Shown: positions 30,626-37,193 of the stretch, piece by piece
Layout of the letters: each line of letters begins with the position of its first letter
How positions within the stretch are numbered: the first letter of the stretch is position 1
Virus record (IMG/VR): IMGVR_UViG_3300042330_000608
Coordinates: 1 to 37,193 of that record
DNA length: 37,193 nt
Strand: one strand, 5' to 3'
From: a virus
The notes under the pieces: generated by a model
Database searches by the model: none
What the model was told of the DNA's origin: nothing
What the model saw: only the letters and a program-made list of their open reading frames with translations
Position numbers and translations under genes: made by a program

Positions 30626-31517
30626 AATGTTAGTTGATTAAAATTTGCAATCTGATCAATTATTTTTTGTGTGGAAGCAATATAATAATTATAATCAACA
30701 TTATAATCTTGCCAAGATGTTTCTTTATGAACATTATAAATAATTACAGGTTGTCCAACATTTACATGTTGTAAAGTACCTTGTCCATATTTTTGTTTAA
30801 ATAAATAAGCACCTTTTTTACTAAAATAATATCTGTTTAATTGTTGTTGAATTTCACCATTCCAATATACTACAAAGTCTTTACCTATTTTGTTAGATTT
30901 ACAATAATCATAAATATGTAATCCATATTTATCAGGATTAGTTATAAATTCTTTAGGTGAAATATCTTTAGTATAATAAGCTTCTAAAGCTTTAGCAATA
31001 ACTAATTCGTCAACTGAATTACCTAATACTGGATTTGGTACAAATAAACCTTTTTGTTTATATTTACTATCTTTTGTAATAGCTACATAATTATTAACAT
31101 TTTTATAAACAATTTTATTATAATATTCATGTTCTAAATCTAATTTAAATTTATTACACACCATATCTAATATTTCTTGATATTGTTTAAGCATATGTCT
31201 TGGAACAATTACTTCGATACCGTCTGTATTTGCTGAAACAACTTGCCATTTATTAATAATACATTGTTCAATACATTTAGTAAGTATTAATTGTCCAATA
31301 AGTCTTAATCTCATAGCACCTTCTGGATAATATAACCAACTATGTTGATTATCTAATAAACCTGATGTACTATTTAAAATAAGTTTCAAGAATGAATCTT
31401 TAGCTTTATCTTTAGCTTTTTTAGCAATAATACGCTCATCTTTAACTTCTAAATAACGTTGTAATACTTCTGGAAATCTAATACAATTATAATTAATAAT
31501 TAAATTTGGGTATAGTG
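30619..31517 (-). CDS. family B DNA polymerase, exon 2
   Basis: The exon begins with CA of a serine codon and continues LYPNLIINYN (end of motif A), FPEVLQRYLEVKDER, motif B KLILNSTSG (365-373 in the spliced protein) and motif C SANTDGIEV (Asp419). In motif C the first Asp of the usual D-T-D is Asn, a variant that leaves the catalytic second Asp in place. The rest is the thumb region. There is no ATG at its beginning, which shows it is an exon and not a free gene. Spliced length is 619 residues. Confidence 0.9.
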
Positions 31518-31526
31518 CATATACCC

Positions 31527-32249
31527 TTAATCCAGTATGTTTCCATCTGGCTGGACTATATTATCTTTTAAAACTTTTATCCATTTATATCCATATATTG
31601 TAGGTTTTGCACCACTACATACTGAATATATGTTATGTATTTTATAAGAAGGATTTTCAACAATAATATCTTTAACTTTATTCCAAATTTTAATTAATGT
31701 TTTACCATCTTTAGAATATTGATAAATTAAATATTTTGTATGATTATCTGAAACTTTCTGTCTCATTTGATTTTTTATTTCAGGATTATTTTTCCAAAAA
31801 TTAGATGTTTTAATTCCATTTTCTTTATTTAAATTTGGAAATTTTAAATCTCTTTTTTTTCTTGATTCTGATAATTTTTTTCTAGTTTCATCTAATATTA
31901 TTAAATTTGTAGAAGAATCTTGTCTTAAATTATATCCATAACTACGATTTGTAGTATTATAATAATTCATCCAAAATAATTCTTTTTCTTTCATAATATT
32001 TTCAAAATTTTCTATATTTATATCAATAATTTCTAAAATAAAATATTCAAAATTTTCTTTACCATGTTTCCACCAACTATTAATAAAATGTTGATTTTCA
32101 CGTTTTTTATCTTTTGAATTTAATCCTCCTATATGATTATATATTCTTTGTCTAATATTTATAGACTTTCCTATATATTTTTTATCATTTATCATATTTC
32201 TAATACAATAAATACCACATAACCCTTCATGTAATTTGTTTGTTTTCAT
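31527..32249 (-). CDS. intron-encoded GIY-YIG homing endonuclease
   Basis: 240 residues. CGIYCIRNMINDKKYIGKS (11-29) is the GIY...YIG core, with the catalytic Glu region MKEKELFWMNYYN (about 86-98). A NUMOD-like DNA-binding part follows (SESRKKRDLKFPNLNKENG), and a C-terminal repeat near GYKWIKVL. Its last codons (IVQPDGNILD) overlap the intron's P7 3' strand and P9, so protein and ribozyme share sequence. A TATATTTG box is 20 bases upstream of the ATG, inside the intron; T4 I-TevI is likewise driven by a promoter within its intron. It would mobilise the intron into intron-less polymerase genes. Confidence 0.9.
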   Translation of the reverse strand: MKTNKLHEGLCGIYCIRNMINDKKYIGKSINIRQRIYNHIGGLNSKDKKRENQHFINSWWKHGKENFEYFILEIIDINIENFENIMKEKELFWMNYYNTTNRSYGYNLRQDSSTNLIILDETRKKLSESRKKRDLKFPNLNKENGIKTSNFWKNNPEIKNQMRQKVSDNHTKYLIYQYSKDGKTLIKIWNKVKDIIVENPSYKIHNIYSVCSGAKPTIYGYKWIKVLKDNIVQPDGNILD

Positions 32250-32268
32250 AATTATTTATATATTTTTA

Positions 32269-32276
32269 CAAATATA
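32269..32276 (-). promoter_or_regulatory. promoter-like TATATTTG box inside the polymerase intron
   Basis: On the minus strand TTTCATATATTTGTAAAAAT, with TATATTTG matching the Bacteroidota -7 element, 20 bases before the GIY-YIG start codon. It is located in the loop that carries the endonuclease gene, outside the ribozyme core. Confidence 0.55.
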
Positions 32277-32528
32277 TGAAATAATTAGTTAATATCCAAA
32301 TTAATTAGGATAATTTTTATATCTTTTTAAGATATTTTTAAAAGTTCCCTGTTTAGTCTCTGAACCTTCATCCTATAAGGACGCTTGGATGCGGATTGAC
32401 CAATCTTTATCTTTTTTACTATACTGAGGTAATTATTCTCACCACACAATATATTACTATTTGTGTTTAGTAGATAAAGCTCTAAGGTTATTCCCGTCAA
32501 TTTAAGGAATTTTAATTACGCCACTTTA

Positions 32529-33489
32529 ACGCAACATCACTCGTAACTACTTGATAATCACTATCAGTTATATATGTTTCATTTTCATTAACACTATGTA
32601 ATCCACCAATACCATAAGTTAATTTTATAGAAGTATTATTTACATTTACAACAAGTTCTTTACTAAAACTATTTTGAGAATTTAATATTTCTGTCCAAAG
32701 ATTTTGAAATATTGGTAATTTAAATCCTGGTTCAAAACCATGTAAACATTCATTTAAATGTAATGTAGGTTTCTCAAATCTTTGATCCCTAATACTTTTA
32801 AGCTCATTACCTGTAATTTTACAATAATCTTGTAATAACGCCTCAGAAGCAATTTTTGGAGCATCCCATGACCAACAATTTAGTTTATAATCTTTAGAAA
32901 TATTTCCTCGTAACTTAATTTCATCTTCCATTTTTTCAGTAAGAAGACGTAATATACCTAAATCATGTAACTGATTGTATTCTCTCAATTTAGGTAAATC
33001 TTCTAAAGTTAATATAGAATCAGGTTTATAAGGTAGTTCTTGCACTACATCATAACCAAGTTGTATTCCTAAAGATTTTAAACTAATTTTCTTAGACATT
33101 CTAAGCATTTTAGACCAATATAAAAATAAATCTATATCTGTCCAAGTAACTTTACCATATTTTAAACGTTTAATTAAATCATCATAATGATCATTAATAA
33201 TACTATCAGATAAGTTTTTCAATGTTTCACATACACTTTTATGTGAACCATATTTTAAACTATCATAATTTTGTAATATATATTTAATAACCATATTATC
33301 ATAATGAATACCATTAAAACTTATGAGGAATCCATTAAAGGTTTTAAAATAGTTATAAATTTTATGAATATCATTTTGTTGTTCGCTAATCTCATAAAAC
33401 GTTTTTTGTTTTGTAACATAATTTTCTATACCAACACAGAAGTAATTACGATATACTTCTATATCATACAATATTTTTCCATCATTCAA
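32529..33489 (-). CDS. family B DNA polymerase, exon 1 (3'-5' exonuclease domain)
   Basis: 320 codons plus one base. Exonuclease motif I DIE (Asp9, Glu11), motif II SFNGIHYDNMV (57-67; Asn59, Asp64), and a motif III candidate YNQLHDLGIL (Asp176). The palm begins near YGIGGLHSV and VVTSDVA (Asp318), the first half of motif A, where the intron cuts. Unspliced reading would add LKWRN and stop. The start ATG at 33489 has a purine-rich AAAGGATGG a few bases upstream, a fair ribosome-binding site. It is the replicative polymerase of the phage. Confidence 0.9.
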
Positions 33490-33514
33490 TCATCACCATC
33501 CTTTCTTTGTTTGT

Positions 33515-33838
33515 TTAAATTAATAATTCAGCTATTACATAACCTAATTTAATAGCTGTAAAAGCTCCTAATATACATGGTACAGGTAATAATATATATC
33601 TACCTAATTTACTTTCATATTTATCTCTATTTAAAATATAAGATAATAAAAAGTAATATAAACCAAACGCTAATAATATACCAACATCATTTTTTAATAT
33701 AATAAATGGAACCATTACATTTGCAGAAAAAGCATATACAAAATTAATAATAAATTCAAATGTTAATTCTTTTAAACTTGTATCAGCATCATAAACTTTA
33801 ATTTGTTTATTAGTGATTTCTATAAATCTTTGTTTCAT
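33515..33838 (-). CDS. membrane protein, three predicted spans
   Basis: 107 residues with hydrophobic segments near 28-48 (IINFVYAFSANVMVPFIIL), 52-68 (GILLAFGLYYFLLSYIL) and 80-103. N-terminal polar domain about 25 residues. No family recognised. It stands directly upstream of the polymerase gene and overlaps the next small membrane protein gene by 4 bases. Confidence 0.6.
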   Translation of the reverse strand: MKQRFIEITNKQIKVYDADTSLKELTFEFIINFVYAFSANVMVPFIILKNDVGILLAFGLYYFLLSYILNRDKYESKLGRYILLPVPCILGAFTAIKLGYVIAELLI

Positions 33839-34026
33839 TTTAATTTAATATTAATTTTAAAATATTTTAATAACCAAAAAACAACTTTAATTTTAAAATA
33901 CTTATCTTGATGTGATAAATTTTCATAAGGTTGTGAAAATATCCAATACAAACGCATTATTGTACCTAAAAAGTAAAGGATGATAGCTGTAAAAACTATC
34001 ATCCCTAATATTTGTAAAAATAACAT
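33835..34026 (-). CDS. small single-span membrane protein
   Basis: 63 residues. The N-terminal segment FLQILGMIVFTAIILYFLG (3-21) is a clear transmembrane helix, followed by an aromatic stretch and a basic end (KYFKINIKLK). Starts 2 bases after the gene upstream and overlaps the next by 4. No family recognised; paired with the three-span protein by position. Confidence 0.55.
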   Translation of the reverse strand: MLFLQILGMIVFTAIILYFLGTIMRLYWIFSQPYENLSHQDKYFKIKVVFWLLKYFKINIKLK

Positions 34027-34028
34027 AA

Positions 34029-34496
34029 TTAATTATTTAATTTTTGTTGCACTAATTTTTTAAAACGTTTAGCTAATTGACTATTTTCAAAAGTTTTTAA
34101 ACCTTTTCTCATTTCTTCAACGTCTTTAAATATGTCATTTAAAGATAAACAAGGTTTATTCATTAAGATATATTCTTCAGCTTTTTCTTTTATTGAGAAA
34201 TATTTAACATTTTCTGAATGTTTTACATTAAAATCTTTTTCACAATATCTAATATTTAAAGCTTTATCAACAATATAAATTGGAGTATAATATTTATCAA
34301 TATTTTTAAAAATATCAACACCATCTTCAGTTGTGAATAATGGTTGTTTAATATGTTGTAATTGTTTTGATCTTAATAATATAGAATTTTTATTATCAAA
34401 ATCAACCATAATTTTATTATCTAATAATCTAAAACAAGTTATTATACCTAATGTTGTTTTATCACCTATGGTGAAAATTTCTTCTTTTTTATTCAT
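34029..34496 (-). CDS. uncharacterised phage protein with TEDGVDIF and KPCLSLNDI motifs
   Basis: 155 residues. An N-terminal beta module (IGDKTTLGIITCFRLLDNK) is followed by LFTTEDGVDIFKNIDKYY (about 53-70) and a C-terminal pattern FSIKEKAEEYILMNKPCLSL (about 101-120). These two blocks recur in uncharacterised proteins of Bacteroidota phages, often as modules combined with others. No activity known. It overlaps the endonuclease gene by 8 bases. Confidence 0.7.
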   Translation of the reverse strand: MNKKEEIFTIGDKTTLGIITCFRLLDNKIMVDFDNKNSILLRSKQLQHIKQPLFTTEDGVDIFKNIDKYYTPIYIVDKALNIRYCEKDFNVKHSENVKYFSIKEKAEEYILMNKPCLSLNDIFKDVEEMRKGLKTFENSQLAKRFKKLVQQKLNN

Positions 34497-35163
34497 TTTT
34501 ATATTTCCATTTAAATTTTCCAGCAGTTTTTTGTTTGTTTAAACAGCAGTTTTTAATACTATTTCTTTCTATATTACAAATATTTGAAGCTTCTGTAATA
34601 GAAATATATTCATTTAAAAAATTATTATTTAAATCAAACTGTAATACTGATTTAGCATTATGATTTAATTTTTTCCAAGTAAAAGACTTATCTTTTGACC
34701 AATGAAATTTATTCGCTGTTTTATACGAACCTCTTAAACATTTTTGAATATTTGTAATAGGTGTATTTGATAATAATGAAGCTTCTCTTGTAGAAGTGAA
34801 TGTGTTTAATAATAAACCAGTTTTATCAAATTGATAAACTTTAAATTCTTTATACTGAGAAAAACCTTTACCACCATCACCACCTATTGTATGATTACAT
34901 AAATCATAATTTAAATCGTTATAGTATTTAATCCAATAAATTTCTCTTTCTTGCCAATTATAACATTCTTCAATAATTTCAATAATAGGTTTTAATTCTT
35001 TTTTTAATAAAGATTTAATCCAATTACTTCTATGAGTATTTTCATTTTCTAAATGATATTTAGAACAATGATAATAATATCGTTTTTGAATGTTAGTTGT
35101 TTTACCAATATATCTAATTTTATTAGTAATTGGATCTTTTAAAGAATAAATGTAATATTTCAT
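34489..35163 (-). CDS. free-standing GIY-YIG homing endonuclease with two NUMOD1-like repeats
   Basis: 224 residues. YYIYSL (3-8) and IRYIGKTTNIQKR (16-28) form the nuclease core; the Glu region is WQEREIYWIKYYN (about 70-82). Two NUMOD1-like repeats follow: VYQFDKTGLLLNTFTSTREA (about 110-129) and VLQFDLNNNFLNEYISITEA (about 172-191), each with a W/K end. No intron core flanks it. It sits with a TATATTTG box 22 bases before its ATG, as do the other two GIY-YIG genes, and overlaps the gene downstream by 8 bases. Confidence 0.88.
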   Translation of the reverse strand: MKYYIYSLKDPITNKIRYIGKTTNIQKRYYYHCSKYHLENENTHRSNWIKSLLKKELKPIIEIIEECYNWQEREIYWIKYYNDLNYDLCNHTIGGDGGKGFSQYKEFKVYQFDKTGLLLNTFTSTREASLLSNTPITNIQKCLRGSYKTANKFHWSKDKSFTWKKLNHNAKSVLQFDLNNNFLNEYISITEASNICNIERNSIKNCCLNKQKTAGKFKWKYKNE

Positions 35164-35184
35164 ATTTATATAATTTTATTTATA

Positions 35185-35192
35185 CAAATATA
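35185..35192 (-). promoter_or_regulatory. promoter-like TATATTTG box upstream of a GIY-YIG gene
   Basis: Minus strand TTTTGTATATTTGTATAAAT, 22 bases before the ATG at 35163. Almost identical to the boxes at 5023-5030 and 32269-32276. The rest of the 91-base spacer is AT-rich with no other clear element. Confidence 0.55.
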
Positions 35193-35254
35193 CAAAATTA
35201 TTCTGTAAAAAGCAAGAAAAAAAGTAATTATTTTATATGTTTTTTATATATAAA

Positions 35255-35596
35255 TTATAATCTTTTAACTGAATGAATTAAATGACTTCTTTCAATCATT
35301 TTATTTTCATCAATTCTTGTATCAGTTCCATTAGTTCTAAAAGATAACCATAAACCATTTTTATCTATTTCAATTGAACCTTTATCAAAACTTAAAATCT
35401 CATAATCTTTTTCAACAACTAATTCCCAAAATTCTGGATAGTTTTCAGGATCATCTAATTTAAACCAAACTTCTCCTTTTATCATAAAAGATTGAATTAC
35501 TTCCTTACCAGTTTTTCTATAAATATTACTTTTAATAATTTTTGTATCTAATTTAGGACTACCTGGATATTCTTTAATTAATTTATACTGTTTCAT
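35255..35596 (-). CDS. uncharacterised phage protein with KEYPGSP module
   Basis: 113 residues. YKLIKEYPGSPKLDT (4-18) and NYPEFWELVVEKDYEILSFD (about 52-71) form a module seen in many uncharacterised Bacteroidota phage proteins, probably a small beta fold (SH3-like turn after the GSP). The C-terminal half is a second beta region (GLWLSFRTNGTDTRID). Its start overlaps the 472-residue gene by 14 bases. Role unknown. Confidence 0.7.
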   Translation of the reverse strand: MKQYKLIKEYPGSPKLDTKIIKSNIYRKTGKEVIQSFMIKGEVWFKLDDPENYPEFWELVVEKDYEILSFDKGSIEIDKNGLWLSFRTNGTDTRIDENKMIERSHLIHSVKRL

Positions 35597-37001
35597 TTAA
35601 AACATATTTTTTAAATTGTTCAAAAGTTATTTCTGTATAACCTAATACAATCCCTTTAAAATAACAACAATCTTTTATTCTAGGAAAATGCAAATAAGCA
35701 CTTCCGTTACAAGTATAATTTCCATTGTTGTATTCTTCAAAATATTCTTTAACTTCAGGAATATCTTTTATACACCATTTTTCAGGTAATACAAAATCAT
35801 CAACTTTTATAGCATTTTTAGCTAATACTGAATTATTATTTGTTGTAAAACTTACATTGTATTCAAAAAATAATTGATTACCTTCAATTTTAGTAATTAT
35901 TACAGGTTTTGTGTCATTGTGCCAATGTTTAACTTTAATCTTATCACCTACTTTAAAACCATGTGGATATTCTATAACTTCAGCCCATTGATTTTCGTAA
36001 AACAAACAACCTTTATTGTATTCACCATAAATAGTATCTATATTAAATTCAGAAAAAGATTGATTTACTACTGTGTAAACACTATTAGTATTACCTGCGT
36101 TTTTATATTTAGTACCAACAGGATATAAACGTTTAGCTTTATCTAATAATGATTCTTCTTTTATTAATGAAACTTCAACACATAAGTTTTTAAGTAATGT
36201 TAAATTTTCTTTAACTTTTGGTTCAATATAAATTTCTAATTTATCTACACCAATACCATTTGGTTTATGTAATTCAGTAATTGCACAAATTTCAGTTTGA
36301 GCATTATTCCATCTAAATCCTGTAATTTTAAATTTTTTACCTTTATTAGGACTTGAACCTTCAAAAGGTGTTACTAAATCACCAACTTTAAAAATAGAAC
36401 CTTCATTTGTTTCAACTGTATTATTATCTATGAATTTAGATTTAGTTTCAACAGTTGCTTTAGTTGTAATAGTTTCTCCTTTAAGAACATATTTTTCAAA
36501 TTGATCAAAAGTTATTTCTCGATATGAATCATTAACAAAATATGGATTGGTAATATAATGAGCACCTATATCTGAACCGATAAAAGGATACCATTTTTTA
36601 ATATTTTTAACAGAATATGTAGCACCATCTTTATTTATTAATATTAAATAAATAACTAATTTTTGTAATTGATTATCATTTAATAATCTAGCTTTAATAT
36701 ACCATTTCTCAGGTAATGTAAATTCAGGAACAAATGTTTTCATAGCTTCTTCATAAGAAATAAATTTATCAGCTTTAATACATTCTTCTAACCAATGTTT
36801 TTCTTCAAGTGTTGCTTCATAAAAATTAAGTGAAATACTAGAAAAATTTCCATTTCTATACAAAAATTTATTATAACTATAAATATTAAAACATGAACAC
36901 ATATTGTTAGTTATTTTTACAATATATTTGTCAACACCTACTTTCTGTTTTGCAATATAAATTCCACCTTCTTTTAAATCTTGTTTTTGTAATTGTTTCA
37001 T
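35583..37001 (-). CDS. multi-module uncharacterised phage protein with internal duplication
   Basis: 472 residues built from repeated modules. LPEKWYIKA (about 95-103) and YREITFDQFEKYVLKGE (about 162-178) recur as LPEKWCIKD and YTEITFEQFKKYVLNE at the C-terminus. Two beta modules KVGDLVTPFEGSSPNKGKKF (near 206) and FKVGDKIKVKHW (near 350) look SH3- or KOW-like. The protein seems a string of small binding domains; no enzyme motif is visible. It overlaps the downstream gene by 14 bases. Confidence 0.7.
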   Translation of the reverse strand: MKQLQKQDLKEGGIYIAKQKVGVDKYIVKITNNMCSCFNIYSYNKFLYRNGNFSSISLNFYEATLEEKHWLEECIKADKFISYEEAMKTFVPEFTLPEKWYIKARLLNDNQLQKLVIYLILINKDGATYSVKNIKKWYPFIGSDIGAHYITNPYFVNDSYREITFDQFEKYVLKGETITTKATVETKSKFIDNNTVETNEGSIFKVGDLVTPFEGSSPNKGKKFKITGFRWNNAQTEICAITELHKPNGIGVDKLEIYIEPKVKENLTLLKNLCVEVSLIKEESLLDKAKRLYPVGTKYKNAGNTNSVYTVVNQSFSEFNIDTIYGEYNKGCLFYENQWAEVIEYPHGFKVGDKIKVKHWHNDTKPVIITKIEGNQLFFEYNVSFTTNNNSVLAKNAIKVDDFVLPEKWCIKDIPEVKEYFEEYNNGNYTCNGSAYLHFPRIKDCCYFKGIVLGYTEITFEQFKKYVLNETV

Positions 37002-37027
37002 TTTATTATTATTTAATAGTTATTAAT

Positions 37028-37108
37028 TTAAGATGATACTACGATATCATCAAACCAATTATCTTGTTCCATTTTATCAAGATAATGTATTTCATTATTG
37101 TTTCTCAT
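37028..37108 (-). CDS. possible 26-aa peptide gene
   Basis: ATG at 37108, TAA at 37030-37028: begins MRNNNEIHYLDKMEQDNWFD and ends DIVVSS. Acidic, overlapping the end of the partial gene upstream by 14 bases. Too short to be sure; the fit between neighbours is the only support. Confidence 0.3.
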   Translation of the reverse strand: MRNNNEIHYLDKMEQDNWFDDIVVSS

Positions 37109-37193
37109 TTGTTATAATTTTATATTTAACTTTAATTTTACCATATCTTAATGGACATATTTGTTTAAATGCGGCTTTAGATAAATCAAACTT
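37095..37193 (-). CDS. C-terminal fragment of a gene running off the window
   Basis: An open frame enters from the right edge and stops at TAA 37097-37095, giving 32 residues (starts KFDLSKAAFKQICPLRYGKI, ends KIITNEKQ). Basic and helical/strand in character. Too short for a family call; it continues the minus-strand gene array. Confidence 0.5.
   Translation of the reverse strand, partial: KFDLSKAAFKQICPLRYGKIKVKYKIITNEKQ

Larger units (their letters stand above)
31518..32528 (-). ncRNA. group I intron interrupting the DNA polymerase motif A
   Basis: 1,011 bases. The 5' exon ends UUGCGU (32534-32529), which pairs fully with GCGUAA (32521-32516) in the intron, with U.G at the splice site (P1). 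AGUG (32525-32522) pairs with CACU at the start of the 3' exon (31517-31514), giving P10. The last intron base is G (31518). The core includes GGTCAATCCGCATCCAAGC (near 32400-32383), CAGAGACTAAA (P7, near 32359-32352) and ATAGTCC (P7 3' strand, near 31558-31552). Splicing gives GCG-TCA-CTA-TAC: D-V-A-S-L-Y-P in frame. The GIY-YIG frame lies between the two P7 strands, i.e. in the P8 region. Confidence 0.92.

Noticed and set aside
2557-37193. Stop-codon recoding (TAG or TGA read as amino acids), known in some crAss-like phages
   Set aside because: TGA and TAG terminate genes at tight overlaps with good neighbouring starts (6676-6678 TAG, 6999-7001 TGA, 7136-7138 TGA), and no conserved protein here contains in-frame TAG or TGA.
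1-37193. CRISPR arrays, insertion sequences or integrase attachment sites
   Set aside because: No regularly spaced direct repeats, transposase motifs or integrase gene were seen.

Overview
The window is part of a very AT-rich phage genome. The gene families, the architecture of virion genes on one strand facing a long replication and metabolism block on the other, and TAnnTTTG-type promoter boxes all point to a phage of Bacteroidota, most likely a crAss-like or related large podovirus. The taxonomic placement is inference. The genetic code looks standard: TAA, TGA and TAG all end genes at tight overlaps (for example ATGA at 6999-7002 and TAG at 6676-6678).

Layout. Bases 2-2497 on the + strand are the C-terminal end of a large virion-type protein that begins outside the window. 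It meets the minus-strand block at a bidirectional hairpin terminator (2512-2551). Everything from 2557 to the right edge reads leftward on the minus strand, largely as tightly packed or overlapping genes. In map order the block holds: small proteins and a KTSC protein; thymidylate synthase with a GIY-YIG homing endonuclease beside it; a DUF3307-type membrane protein, a metallophosphatase and a MazG-like protein; an SF2 helicase; a structured non-coding stretch (9346-9595); a B12-dependent class II ribonucleotide reductase; a PD-(D/E)XK nuclease and a RusA-like resolvase. Next comes a cassette of amide-bond enzymes (13786-21632): an amidoligase, an Ntn-type glutamine amidotransferase, a phiEco32-type COOH-NH2 ligase, two class I amidotransferase/C26 peptidases, an ATP-grasp ligase and a gamma-glutamylcyclotransferase-like protein. 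After it lie DnaG-type primase, an odd tRNA-like gene, a probable ssDNA-binding protein, a Sak4-like ATPase, DnaB-like helicase and family B DNA polymerase. The right end holds accessory, membrane and uncharacterised proteins.

Two replication genes are split by group I introns, and both splice junctions can be set to the base. The helicase is cut inside its Walker A motif (G|KTQ; intron 25279-27061), and the DNA polymerase inside motif A (DVA(S)LYP; intron 31518-32528). In each case P1 with the diagnostic U.G pair, a P10 pairing to the 3' exon and a terminal G can be read directly, and splicing rebuilds the motif in frame. The polymerase intron carries a GIY-YIG endonuclease. The helicase intron carries three open reading frames, two of which are paralogs of each other and of the C-terminal domain of a membrane protein outside the intron. 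All three GIY-YIG genes have nearly the same promoter-like box 20-24 bases before their start codons.

How it fits together: dNTP supply (ThyA, RNR, MazG-like), a largely phage-encoded replisome (helicase, primase, polymerase, SSB, Sak4, nuclease, resolvase), and a cassette whose enzymes make and break gamma-glutamyl or isopeptide bonds. That cassette, with the multi-ORF helicase intron, is the best candidate for undescribed biology here; its substrate cannot be told from sequence.
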